Source: Syntrophotaleaceae bacterium (GTDB lineage: Bacteria; Desulfobacterota; Desulfuromonadia; Desulfuromonadales; Syntrophotaleaceae). Taken from it: a stretch of 64,000 nt of DNA. Position numbers and translations under genes: made by a program. Positions within the stretch are counted from its first letter, which is position 1, and the number at the start of each line of letters is the position of its first letter. The notes below the pieces were generated by a model that saw only the letters and a program-made list of their open reading frames with translations, was not told the origin of the DNA and searched no databases. Shown in pieces: positions 44,293 to 53,172 of this stretch. Location: assembly GCA_041390365.1 (NCBI GenBank), contig JAWKQB010000001.1, forward strand, positions 124,001 through 188,000, read 5' to 3'.

Positions 44293-47200
44293 ATGAGTAA
44301 TTGCCCCCCCAGCATTGGTCCCGAGATCTCCGTTGCTAAATTCAATGCTTTTCCTTTCGATCCCCAAAGGCATCTTCCTCGACATGAACTTCTGGGCGAG
44401 TTGCATTCCGGACGGTGGGCAAAGAAACGAATCATATTGATCGCTGCAAAAGCCGGGCAGGGTAAAACGATTCTTACAGCGCAGTATGCTCAAAGCTCTG
44501 GAAAAAACACTTTCTGGTATCAAGTTCAGCCGGAAGATGGAGATCCGGCGTTTTTGGCATCGGCAATTTATCACGGTTTGCAAAGATGTTTTCAACTACC
44601 TCCGAGTTCGGTTTACGAAGATATTCTCCATCGAGGGGAATTCAACTCCCTTTCCGGTCGCGACTTGGCCGATCTCCTCGTCCTTCTGATTCGGCAGACC
44701 ATCCAGGAGGATTTTTTAATTGTGTTTGATGATTTCCACCATCTTTCTTCAGCTAATCAGAGTCTTGACTTCCTTACGCAAATAATTAAGGGGCTCTCCA
44801 TGAAGGGCCGGGTCATTTTGAATTCGCGATGGGCCGTAGCGCCGCTTTGGGAGGACTTGGGATTACTAAAAGAAGCGGCTGTGATCAACGATGTCGATCT
44901 TCATTTCAGTCGTTGTGAAATTCAGATGCTTTTTAATGACTTGCATGGAATAGCTCTTTCAAAGCAGGACATTGCCGACCTCTATCAATCGACCGAAGGT
45001 TGGGCCATGGGTCTGCAAATTCTGTCAAAATCTTTGAGGTGTGCCAATTATAAAAATTATTTTACGGAAGTGCGGGATAGGGATGAGCTGGTCCGGTTTT
45101 TTTCTGAAAATCTCCTTGAAGGGCTTCCCGGGGATGTAGCGGAGGCCTTTCTGCAGTCCTCGTTTCTCGAGGACCCTTCACAGCATGATATTGAATCGCT
45201 GTGGGGAGAACAGCGTTTGCTTTCATACTTTGAAAATTGGACGCGGCAGGGGCAGTTCATAGAGTCGATTCGGAACGATGATTGTCGGATCTTTCGTTTT
45301 CACCCCCTGTTTCATGAGTCGCTAAGGCATCTGGCTTTCGGGTGGATGTCCAAAGATTCCTTGTCCCGGGTACTGTCCAGGATGGGGGATTGGTTCATCG
45401 AACAGGGCAAGCCATTAGCCGCATTGAAATATCATGTGCAAAGCGAAGCGTGGGAACGAATCGATGACATATTGGAATCGCAAGGAGCGCAGATTCTGGC
45501 CGAAAGCCTTCATGCGACCTTGAGAGCACTGCTCGACGATATCCCTCCAAATGTAAAGAACGAGCAGCCGTGGATCGCGCTTTTCTCAGGGGTTGCCGCT
45601 CTTGAGAGCAGCCCCTTGGAGGCGTATGGAAACTTTTCAGCCGCCAGGCAAAAATTCACCGCCATGGCGAATCCTGTCGGAGAGCTTTTTGCCCTTTCCC
45701 AAATCATATCTTTTCATCTGGCCATAGACGGCAATTTCAAAAACGGCAGCCAAAGTTTAACCAAGGCCATCGAGCTATATAATCGGATGGAGAATGAGCT
45801 TGCTCCTCAGGCTGCCTGCCAGATCACGAATATAATTGGATCCGGTCTTTGCTTTTTCGATTGCGACCTCCCCAGAGCTGCCGAATTCATTGACCTCTCT
45901 CTAGCACTGGCCCAAAAACTTCAAAGCAAAAATTTCATAGCGGCCAACCGCATAACCCGAAGCTACATCAAACTTTTTACGGGCAACTGGGATGCATGCC
46001 GCCGGGAGGTCGAGGAAAGTTTTCCTCTGCTCACCGATCCGGCTGTGAGCCCATTCTACCGGCTGTATTTACGATTTTTCCAGATAGACCTCCTAAATAT
46101 GAGCGGTGATTTTGACAACTTCGGGCATCAAAAAACCGTTTTCGAGCATATGTTTCGCGGGGATCTGCTGGCCCAGGGAATCTCTGCCCCTTTCGTCCTT
46201 CTCTGTTGCATCGATATCGCACTGGCAAAAGGAGAATTTGAAGCGGTCGAAAGCCTTTTGAAACAATCCTTGCTTCAGGACTTAGCGGGCGCAGGCGCTC
46301 ATATGCGCAGCCAATTTTTGCAATACAAGGCTTTGATCGAAGCTATGCTCGGGAAGTCCGAAGAGTCTCGTGCCTCAATTGAAGAATCCTCGAAATTGCG
46401 AGAAGAAGTGGGAGGCAGGCTTCATTATACTTACAACCAGATTTTTGCTGGAGCAGTGTTCGGGTTGCTAGGGCAGTGGGAGAAAGCAAAGCAGTATTTC
46501 CGAACGGCAGAAAGGCATATGCGCGATCTCGAGGAAGAGGTCGGTACGGCGTGCGTTTTGATGCACAGAGCCGGCTTTAACCTAAATCATGGCCGGGAAG
46601 CTGAGGGCCTGCAGGATCTGGCCAGCGGACTAGAGATTATGAGAAGGAATCGCTATGAGCATTTTTATGGATGGAATCCAGTTTTGATGGAAAAGCTTCT
46701 TCAGACGGCCATTGAAAAGAAGATCGAGATCCGCTATGCCCGGTATCTGGCAAAAGAACGCCTGGGACTGGCTTTTGAATTGGATGGCAACCCCCTGCCG
46801 ATCCTCAAAATCGATTGTCTGGGGGGATTGAGCATCAGTGTAAAGGACAAAAGTCTTCATGGCCGAGATTTCACTCTGACCCAGCGAAAACTGATCGCCC
46901 GTCTATTAACCCATCAGAGTGCCTCCATCAATATCGAAGAGATGCAGGACGTATTATGGGAAGAAGTGTCCTCCGAATCAAGCCGGCTTCGTATGGATAC
47001 TGCTCTCTCCCGCCTAAGACAACTGTGTAAAAAATCACTGGATATCGACGGAAAAAGCTATTTGATGCTGAATTCTGGAATTCTTTCCTTAAATCATTGC
47101 GATATCGATCTTGACCGTTTCCGCGAATTGTCTTTGGTTGGTCTCCGCCATTATAAAAACCAGGACTACTGGCAGGCCGGTAATGCCTTAAGGAGGGCAT

Positions 47201-47541
47201 ACAACCTGTGGCAGGGGCCTTTTATGGCTGAAACTCCCGTCGGAGCGAGAGAGCAGGCGCTGCGAAGAGATCTGCTTGATCAGTTTCTGGAGGTTTGCAC
47301 CAATTTGGCTAATGTCTTTTTGTGGAGCGGGAATCGGGAAGAGGCATTAACGGTCATCAAAAAGGGCTTAACCGAGGACTCCTCCTGTATCCCCTTGGCT
47401 CGACTGCTCTATGACTGTTACGCAAAATCTGGAGAGATAGTCAAGGCCGCCCGGGTTCTTGACGGCTTGAAAAAAGCCCTTTTGGAAGAAGAGTTTTTAC
47501 TGGATGATCTCAATGAAATTTTAGAGTCTTTCTGGACATAG
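44293..47541 (+). CDS. MalT-like STAND ATPase transcription regulator with C-terminal BTAD
   Basis: The 1082-residue protein begins with a signal-transduction ATPase: Walker A AKAGQGKT at 52-59, Walker B LIVFDDFHHL near residue 148, then ILNSRW and a winged-helix-like region. A long series of helical TPR-like repeats (about 400-820) follows. The C-terminus departs from MalT: instead of a LuxR helix-turn-helix it has a wHTH segment (LTQRKLIARLLTHQ) and a bacterial transcriptional activation domain (AGNALRRAYNLWQGPFM). It would sense an inducer and activate neighbouring genes. AGGAGGG precedes the ATG. Base composition is lower in GC than its neighbours. Confidence 0.88.
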   Translation: MSNCPPSIGPEISVAKFNAFPFDPQRHLPRHELLGELHSGRWAKKRIILIAAKAGQGKTILTAQYAQSSGKNTFWYQVQPEDGDPAFLASAIYHGLQRCFQLPPSSVYEDILHRGEFNSLSGRDLADLLVLLIRQTIQEDFLIVFDDFHHLSSANQSLDFLTQIIKGLSMKGRVILNSRWAVAPLWEDLGLLKEAAVINDVDLHFSRCEIQMLFNDLHGIALSKQDIADLYQSTEGWAMGLQILSKSLRCANYKNYFTEVRDRDELVRFFSENLLEGLPGDVAEAFLQSSFLEDPSQHDIESLWGEQRLLSYFENWTRQGQFIESIRNDDCRIFRFHPLFHESLRHLAFGWMSKDSLSRVLSRMGDWFIEQGKPLAALKYHVQSEAWERIDDILESQGAQILAESLHATLRALLDDIPPNVKNEQPWIALFSGVAALESSPLEAYGNFSAARQKFTAMANPVGELFALSQIISFHLAIDGNFKNGSQSLTKAIELYNRMENELAPQAACQITNIIGSGLCFFDCDLPRAAEFIDLSLALAQKLQSKNFIAANRITRSYIKLFTGNWDACRREVEESFPLLTDPAVSPFYRLYLRFFQIDLLNMSGDFDNFGHQKTVFEHMFRGDLLAQGISAPFVLLCCIDIALAKGEFEAVESLLKQSLLQDLAGAGAHMRSQFLQYKALIEAMLGKSEESRASIEESSKLREEVGGRLHYTYNQIFAGAVFGLLGQWEKAKQYFRTAERHMRDLEEEVGTACVLMHRAGFNLNHGREAEGLQDLASGLEIMRRNRYEHFYGWNPVLMEKLLQTAIEKKIEIRYARYLAKERLGLAFELDGNPLPILKIDCLGGLSISVKDKSLHGRDFTLTQRKLIARLLTHQSASINIEEMQDVLWEEVSSESSRLRMDTALSRLRQLCKKSLDIDGKSYLMLNSGILSLNHCDIDLDRFRELSLVGLRHYKNQDYWQAGNALRRAYNLWQGPFMAETPVGAREQALRRDLLDQFLEVCTNLANVFLWSGNREEALTVIKKGLTEDSSCIPLARLLYDCYAKSGEIVKAARVLDGLKKALLEEEFLLDDLNEILESFWT

Positions 47542-47596
47542 GGATCGATGCAAGAAAAATGTAAGACGGGTAGGTTATGTTAATGCCGTTTTCGGT

Positions 47597-47613
47597 CGGG
47601 GAAAATTCCCCCG
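47597..47613 (+). terminator. Weak hairpin after the regulator gene
   Basis: CGGGGAA and TTCCCCCG arms around two A, followed by an AT-rich but not T-only tail. It may partly separate the regulator from the downstream lipoprotein gene. Confidence 0.35.
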
Positions 47614-47650
47614 ATATTTCATTTATTTTTTATTGATGAAGGAGAGGAAA

Positions 47651-48607
47651 ATGGCAAATTCGATTCAGGCAAACAGTTTTAAATTGGTTTCTTGCTTAAC
47701 CCTTTTCTTGCTGCTCTTTGTCTCGGGCTGTGCGCCTTCGGCCAGAGTGCCAGTCGTCAAGCCAGCAGAAATAAACATGTCTCAATACAGGAAAATAGCT
47801 TTTGGAGATTCGGAGGGTAGTCTGGGTGAGTCAATGACAGATTTGTTGACGTCAAGACTGTTTAACTCCGAATATTTTGAAGTTGTCGACCGCCAAAATA
47901 TAGACAGAATAATGAGCGAGCACAGGTTCAATCTAAGTGGGGCGGTTGATGAAACATCCGCGGCTGAAATAGGAAATCTTGCCGGGGTTGATGCGCTGTT
48001 TTTCATAAAATCTTCAGGAGATTTTAATCAAACTACAGAAATAAGTGAATGGCATAAAGATCAGGACAATAATTCCTACCGTTATTTTCATAAGAAAGGT
48101 AAGGCTAACGTAAATACGACTTTCAAAGTTATTGATGTATCAACGGGAAGGGTTTTAGCTGTAAAGTCATTATCAAAAACAGCTTCGGGTGAAAACTGGG
48201 AAAAGAATGCATGGCCGCCCGACGTGGATCGGGAACCTTTATTGTCCAAAGCCGCTTCCGAAACTCTTGATGATATAATGAAAATGATTGCTCCCTATAA
48301 AGTTTATGTCAATATTAGCTTTGCCACAACGAAGGATTTAAATGGCAAATCTGGTATTGATTTCGCCAAAAACGGTATGTGGAATGAAGCTCTGGAGCAA
48401 TTTGTGATTGCTTCAGAAAACAATCCTGGAGATTACGCCTCTAAATACAACCTCGGATTAGGATATCAATATACTTATCAACTTGATAAAGCTATATCGA
48501 CATTTAAAGAGGCAATGAAAATAAAACCTGACGGTGACTGCACGAAAGCGATATCGAGTTGTACTATAATGAAAGCGGATATAGAAAAGTTGAATCAGCA
48601 ACTGTGA
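47651..48607 (+). CDS. CsgG-like lipoprotein with TPR repeats
   Basis: A lipobox (FVSGC) ends the signal peptide. The following domain resembles the CsgG/FlgT-type fold: RKIAFGDSEGSLGESMTDLLTSRLF, FEVVDRQNIDRIMSEH (split here into shorter motifs: TDLLTSRLF, VVDRQNIDRIM), IGNLAGVDALFFI, and VIDVSTGRVLA. The C-terminal 90 residues form two TPR-like helical pairs (KNGMWNEALEQF, YQLDKAISTFKEAM). AAGGAGAGG lies before the ATG at 47651; a TTG-ATG six codons earlier is less well placed. The gene is markedly AT-rich. Such proteins often form outer-membrane secretion or regulation assemblies. Confidence 0.82.
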   Translation: MANSIQANSFKLVSCLTLFLLLFVSGCAPSARVPVVKPAEINMSQYRKIAFGDSEGSLGESMTDLLTSRLFNSEYFEVVDRQNIDRIMSEHRFNLSGAVDETSAAEIGNLAGVDALFFIKSSGDFNQTTEISEWHKDQDNNSYRYFHKKGKANVNTTFKVIDVSTGRVLAVKSLSKTASGENWEKNAWPPDVDREPLLSKAASETLDDIMKMIAPYKVYVNISFATTKDLNGKSGIDFAKNGMWNEALEQFVIASENNPGDYASKYNLGLGYQYTYQLDKAISTFKEAMKIKPDGDCTKAISSCTIMKADIEKLNQQL

Positions 48608-48616
48608 TAATAATTG

Positions 48617-48648
48617 AAAAGCCCATTCTAGGGAAGAGTGGGCTTTTT
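48617..48648 (+). terminator. Intrinsic terminator between the two CsgG-like genes
   Basis: AAAAGCCCATTC and GAGTGGGCTTTTT pair with one mismatch around a seven-base loop, ending in five T. It lies between the stop at 48607 and the next start, so the second gene may depend on readthrough. Confidence 0.8.
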
Positions 48649-48663
48649 CTAATGGGAGAGAAA

Positions 48664-49245
48664 ATGTATAAAGAAAGTTTTTTTGTGTTTTTGACCCTGC
48701 TGATCACTTTTCTTTTCATCGGTTCTGTTCATGGTAATGGTCTTAAAATTATGGTCGTTGTTCCTGAGTATCATATCACACATCCTGATCCCCAAGAAGA
48801 TGTGCAAACAGAGGACAATATAGTACCAATACCTGATCCGGCCGGAGAAACGGAGATCATAAAATATCTGATTCAGGAAGGGTTTCAGGTAGTCGACCAA
48901 GGCGTTGTTGAAAAAATAAGATACAATGAGCAAATAAAAGCAATTCTGAATGGGGATAGTGATTTGGCCCAAAGAATCGGGCTGGAGTTTGGAGCTGAGA
49001 TATTGATAGTTGGTGAAGCTTTCAGTGAATTGGCGACTAGAAACTCATTCGGTGGATTGACTTCTTGCAGGGCGAGAGTGGAAGCAAAAGCGATATTGAC
49101 GGAAAGTGGCGTGATCATTGCCTCGGAAGGGACGTTCTCGTCAGGGTTGGACACTGCAGAAAATATTGCCGGGAAAAAGGCACTTCAGAAGGCGGGAAAA
49201 AAAGTCGTCGGAGCTATGTTGACAAGTTTGGACAGCTATAGGTAG
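48664..49245 (+). CDS. Secreted CsgG/LpoB-like protein
   Basis: The 193-residue product has a signal peptide (FFVFLTLLITFLFIGSVHG region) and a domain related to the preceding gene: ETEIIKYLIQEGFQVVD, LAQRIGLEFGAEILIVGEAF and SGVIIASEGTFSS. No lipobox is present, so it should be periplasmic or secreted, possibly a partner of the upstream lipoprotein. GGGAGAG precedes the ATG at 48664. It is AT-rich and in the same islet. Function unknown. Confidence 0.8.
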   Translation: MYKESFFVFLTLLITFLFIGSVHGNGLKIMVVVPEYHITHPDPQEDVQTEDNIVPIPDPAGETEIIKYLIQEGFQVVDQGVVEKIRYNEQIKAILNGDSDLAQRIGLEFGAEILIVGEAFSELATRNSFGGLTSCRARVEAKAILTESGVIIASEGTFSSGLDTAENIAGKKALQKAGKKVVGAMLTSLDSYR

Positions 49246-49378
49246 ATGCTTCCACCGGCTGAAAATCCTCCGCTTCCTCGACATCCAGAAAGATCAAGGC
49301 CCCCCTGCTTCAGCTCCAAGATCCCCTAATGGGAGAGCCATGGTCGGCGGCATGGCTTTATTTCCCCCTGGACTGGTT

Positions 49379-49420
49379 TCAAGTGCTTAATTTAATAGTT
49401 TCCAGAAACTGGACACTTGA
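49379..49420. repeat. Nested inverted repeat at the right edge of the AT-rich islet
   Basis: TCAAGTG (49379-49385) and CACTTGA (49414-49420) enclose a second palindrome AGTTTC-CA-GAAACT (49397-49410). No transposase is adjacent; it could be a regulatory site or an insertion-sequence end remnant. Confidence 0.5.
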
Positions 49421-49477
49421 CCTTCTCCTTCTTAATCACAAGAACATCGATTGCATGACAGTAATGCAGATTTTTGC

Positions 49478-49822
49478 TCACTTCAGCGGCGGAGTGAACA
49501 GCGCCAGCAGTTCCGCCGGGGTCTCACCGACGTTTTTCAGCCCATGTCTCACCCCCGGCGGGGCGACCACGCAGCAGCCGGCGGTGAGAGGCGCTTCCTC
49601 GCCGTTCATGGTGCAGACCACGTCGCCGCTGAGGATGTAGAAGGTTTCCGTCTGCCCTTCATGGTTATGGGGGCGGATTTCGCCGCCCACCTCGATGCGG
49701 CCGCGATGGACCGAAAGGGCGGGGTTGAGTTCCGCCTTGACCACGTCGTGGAGGAAAAAGCGGTCGTGGGCCGGATGGGCGTATTCCGGCTGTTCGGCGG
49801 TGCGGACGATGGTTCCTTTCAT
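49478..49822 (-). CDS. Cupin-domain protein
   Basis: The 114-residue single-cupin protein has the conserved metal motifs: IRPHNHEGQTETFYILSG (two His and a Glu) and PGVRHGLKN (third His). Small cupins of this kind bind a divalent metal and act as isomerases, dioxygenases or ligand sensors; the substrate is unknown. AAGGAA precedes the ATG at 49822. It begins 14 bases after alaS and is probably co-transcribed with it. Confidence 0.88.
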   Translation of the reverse strand: MKGTIVRTAEQPEYAHPAHDRFFLHDVVKAELNPALSVHRGRIEVGGEIRPHNHEGQTETFYILSGDVVCTMNGEEAPLTAGCCVVAPPGVRHGLKNVGETPAELLALFTPPLK

Positions 49823-49835
49823 GGGGATATTCCTT

Positions 49836-52487
49836 TCAGGCTGTCTCCAGGGCCTGGGCCACGAGTTGCGGTGCCGCGGCGAGGGCTTCGCCGAGGAGTT
49901 CCGGTTTGCTGCCGCCGGCCTGGGCCAGATCGGGTCTGCCGCCGCCACCGCCGCCGACCATGGCGGCCAGCTGCTTGATCAGGGCTCCGGCCTGGAGGCG
50001 CTTGGTCAGGTCCTTGGTGACCGCCACCAGCAGCCCGGCCTTGCCGTCGTGGGCGCTGCCCAGCACCAGCACGCCGGAGGTCATCCGGTCCCGCACCTGG
50101 TCGGCCAGTTCCCGCAGGGCCTTGCCGTCGAGTTTGTCCACCCTCCCGCAGACAATCGGGATGCCCGCCACTTCCGTCGCCTGTTTGAGCAGGTCGCCGG
50201 CCTGGTCGGCGTTGAGCCTGGCCTGCAGGCTTTCCAACTCCCGCTCCAGTTCCTTCTGGTGCTCGAGCAGTTTGCGCAGGCGGTTTTCAAGCTGGGGACG
50301 ATCGGTCTTGACCAGGGCGGCCAGGTGATCGAGAGTCCGCTCCTGGCTGCGGATCAGCTCCAGGGCCCTGGCCCCGGTGACCGCCTCGATGCGGCGCACC
50401 CCGGCAGCGATGCCGGTTTCGTGCAGGATCTTGAACAGTCCGATATCGCCGGAGGCGCGGGTGTGGGTGCCGCCGCACAGTTCCATGCTGATGTCGCCGA
50501 CGCGGATCACCCGAACAGTGTCGCCGTACTTCTCGCCGAAAAGGGCGGTGGCTCCGGCATTCACCGCCTGCTCGTGGGCCATCTCCCGGGCGTCCACTGC
50601 GGCATTGGTCCGGATATGGCGATTGACCAGGGTTTCGACCTGTTCCAGTTCCTCGGCGGTCATGGCCGAAAAATGGGTGAAATCGAAGCGGAGGCGGTCC
50701 GGGGTGACCAGGGAGCCGGCCTGCTTGACGTGATTGCCCAGAACCTCGGTGAGGGCGGCCTGCAGCAGGTGGGTTGCGGTGTGGTTGAGGGCGATGGCGC
50801 CTCGGCGTTCGCAGTCGACGCTTAACTCGGCTTTGGTTCCGGTCTGCAGGGTGCCGGACTGCACCTCGCCGACATGAACGAACAGTTCGGGCAGGGGCTT
50901 CCTGGTATCGGTGACCGTTACGCGGGCCTCGGCGGTGGTCAATTCGCCGCAGTCGCCGACCTGGCCGCCCGACTCGCCATAGAAGGGGGTGCGCGAGGTG
51001 ACGATTTCCACCCTTGCGCCTGCAGGGGCGCTTGAGACCGGCGCGCCGTCGAGCAGGATGGCGAGGATCTCGCCGCTGTCCTGCAGCTTGCCGTAGCCGG
51101 TAAACTCGGTTTTCAGGCCTTCTTCCACCAGTTGCCGATAGATGCCGGAGATGGCTTCCTCACCGGAGCCCTTCCAGTGTTCGCGGGCTTTCTGGCGCTG
51201 CTGCTCCATGCTGTTTTCGAAACCGGCCTCGTCGATGACGATCCCCTCCCCACGGACGATGTCGGCTGTCAGGTCGAGGGGGAAGCCGAAGGTGTCGTAC
51301 AGGCGGAAGGCGACATCGCCGGAAAGAACGCTCGCGCCTGTCTTCCGCAGGCGGCTTACTTCATCATTGAGGATGCGCAGGCCGTTGTCGAGGGTCTGGA
51401 TGAAGCGTTCCTCCTCGTTCTTCACCACCTTGGCCACGTAGTCGGTGCGCCGGGCTTCCTCGGGATAGGCCAGGGCCATCGATTCGAGGACGTATACGGA
51501 GGTTTTGTAGAGCACCGGTTCGGTGAAGCCGAGCATCTTGGCGTGACGGGCGGCCCGGCGCATGATGCGCCGCAGCACGTAGCCGCGCCCCTCGTTGCTC
51601 GGCAGTACGCCGTCGGCGATGAGGAAGGCGGTGGCCCGGCTGTGGTCGGCGATGACCCGCATTGACATGTCGTTGGCGGGATCGGCGCCGTAGCGTTTGC
51701 CGGACAGTTTCTCAACCTCTGTGATGATACCCCGCAGCAGATCGCAGTCGTAGTTGCTCTGCACCCCCTGCATGACGGCGGTGATCCGCTCCAGTCCCAT
51801 GCCGGTGTCGATGGAAGGCTTGGGCAGGGGGGTCATGGTGCCGTCTTCCGACCGGTCGAACTGCATGAACACCAGGTTCCAGAGTTCGAGATAGCGGTCG
51901 CAGTCGCATTTGCCGATGCCGCAGTTGTCACCGCAGGACATCGATTCGCCCTGATCGATGAGGATCTCCGAGCAGGGCCCGCAGGGTCCGGTATCCCCCA
52001 TGGACCAGAAGTTGTCCTTTTCGCCCATGCGGATGATGCGCTCCTCGGGAACCCCGACCTTGTCCCGCCACAGGGCGTGGGCTTCGTCATCCTCGCGGAA
52101 TACGGTGACCCACAGCTTGTCCTTGGGCAGGCCCATCTCCCCGGTGAGAAATTCCCAGGCAAAGGCGATGGCGTCCTCCTTGAAGTAGTCGCCGAAGGAA
52201 AAGTTGCCGAGCATTTCGAAGAAGGTATGATGCCGCGCGGTCTGGCCGACGTTTTCCAGGTCGTTGTGCTTGCCGCCGGCGCGGACGCACTTCTGCGAGG
52301 AGGCGGCCCGGACGTAGGAGCGCTTTTCCCGGCCGAGAAAGACATCCTTGAACTGGTTCATGCCGGCGTTGATGAACAGCAAGGTCGGGTCCTTGTGAGG
52401 AATGAGCGGCGAGGAAGAAACCAGCGTGTGGTTTCGCTGTTCGAAATATTGGAGAAAGCGGGAGCGAATTTCGTTGCCTGTAAGCAT
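49836..52487 (-). CDS. alaS: Alanyl-tRNA synthetase
   Basis: The 883-residue enzyme has the class II core (HTLVSSSPLIPHKDPTLLFINAGM broken here: PHKDPTLLF, NAGMNQFKDVFLG), the editing domain metal site (HTATHLLQAAL and CGGTHTRASGDIG) and a C-terminal C-Ala domain with coiled coil. The cluster CGDNCGIGKCDC near residue 190 is a second zinc-like site seen in some AlaS. The start at 52487 gives MLTGNEIRSRF; an ATG four codons earlier (52499) is also possible. Confidence 0.96.
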   Translation of the reverse strand: MLTGNEIRSRFLQYFEQRNHTLVSSSPLIPHKDPTLLFINAGMNQFKDVFLGREKRSYVRAASSQKCVRAGGKHNDLENVGQTARHHTFFEMLGNFSFGDYFKEDAIAFAWEFLTGEMGLPKDKLWVTVFREDDEAHALWRDKVGVPEERIIRMGEKDNFWSMGDTGPCGPCSEILIDQGESMSCGDNCGIGKCDCDRYLELWNLVFMQFDRSEDGTMTPLPKPSIDTGMGLERITAVMQGVQSNYDCDLLRGIITEVEKLSGKRYGADPANDMSMRVIADHSRATAFLIADGVLPSNEGRGYVLRRIMRRAARHAKMLGFTEPVLYKTSVYVLESMALAYPEEARRTDYVAKVVKNEEERFIQTLDNGLRILNDEVSRLRKTGASVLSGDVAFRLYDTFGFPLDLTADIVRGEGIVIDEAGFENSMEQQRQKAREHWKGSGEEAISGIYRQLVEEGLKTEFTGYGKLQDSGEILAILLDGAPVSSAPAGARVEIVTSRTPFYGESGGQVGDCGELTTAEARVTVTDTRKPLPELFVHVGEVQSGTLQTGTKAELSVDCERRGAIALNHTATHLLQAALTEVLGNHVKQAGSLVTPDRLRFDFTHFSAMTAEELEQVETLVNRHIRTNAAVDAREMAHEQAVNAGATALFGEKYGDTVRVIRVGDISMELCGGTHTRASGDIGLFKILHETGIAAGVRRIEAVTGARALELIRSQERTLDHLAALVKTDRPQLENRLRKLLEHQKELERELESLQARLNADQAGDLLKQATEVAGIPIVCGRVDKLDGKALRELADQVRDRMTSGVLVLGSAHDGKAGLLVAVTKDLTKRLQAGALIKQLAAMVGGGGGGRPDLAQAGGSKPELLGEALAAAPQLVAQALETA

Positions 52488-52548
52488 GACCGTCAACATC
52501 AACCTTTCTGGTGTATTTGAAAAATGAATCTTGTCACATTGATCACTT

Positions 52549-52677
52549 AAAAAGCCTGAACCCTGTCTCGCGCCCGTTCGCTTTGCTCACTCAAGCACGC
52601 CAAGAGCGCCAAGAAAACCTTGATTTTGCCCTCTTTTCCTTTGCGCCCTTTGCGTCCTTTGCGCGAGTGTGCTTTTT
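52549..52677. repeat. Nine-base word array with nested inverted repeats in the recX-alaS spacer
   Basis: Three tandem words CTTTGCGCC, CTTTGCGTC, CTTTGCGCG (52639-52665) face two inverted-type words CGCCAAGAG, CGCCAAGAA (52598-52615). Outer arms AAAAAGC/GCTTTTT (52549-52555, 52671-52677) and CTCGCGC/GCGCGAG (52567-52573, 52661-52667) close the structure. Confidence 0.75.
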
Positions 52678-52707
52678 GATTTTTTATCTTGAATCCAGCC
52701 TGAATCC

Positions 52708-53172
52708 TCAGTCTAGCACTCTGCCCTTGATCCGATCCAGTACCAGGGCCAGATCGAAGCCGCGGCGAAGGAAGAAATTGATTACCCTTCGCCTTTCCCG
52801 ATCGTCGGCCCGATCGTAGTCGAAACCGGGAAAGCGCCGCTGCAGGAGATTCTCCAGAACCTGCCGAGGGCTCTGTTCCTGCTCCAGTTCGGACAGAATT
52901 TCCCGGGCCAGGCTCTCGGAAATGCCGTGCTGCTGCAGGTCGAGCAGCAGGTGTCTGCCGACGGCCCGGCCGCTTTCCAGCAGTTGCCGGGCCCGGCCGC
53001 GGGCGAAGCGGGCATCGTCGAGATAGCCCAGGGAGCGGCAGCGGGCGACGGTTTCATCGCAAGCCGCATCATCGAACCCTTTTTGCCGCAGACGCTCGGC
53101 CAGTTCCCGCCCGCTGCGCTCCCGCGCCGTCAGCAGGCGCAGGGCGACGGCAAAGGGGTCAAACTTCTTCAT
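52708..53172 (-). CDS. recX: RecA regulator RecX
   Basis: The 154-residue helical protein has the RecX three-helix repeat pattern, with ERSGRELAERLRQKGF, LGYLDDARFARGRA and a C-terminal INFFLRRGFD. It modulates RecA filaments. The ATG at 53172 lies inside the end of pilT (14-base overlap). It is the third member of recA-pilT-recX. Confidence 0.92.
   Translation of the reverse strand: MKKFDPFAVALRLLTARERSGRELAERLRQKGFDDAACDETVARCRSLGYLDDARFARGRARQLLESGRAVGRHLLLDLQQHGISESLAREILSELEQEQSPRQVLENLLQRRFPGFDYDRADDRERRRVINFFLRRGFDLALVLDRIKGRVLD

Noticed and set aside
49321..49420. Insertion sequence remnant
   Set aside because: Inverted repeats are present but no transposase fragment or target duplication could be seen, so only the palindrome is annotated.
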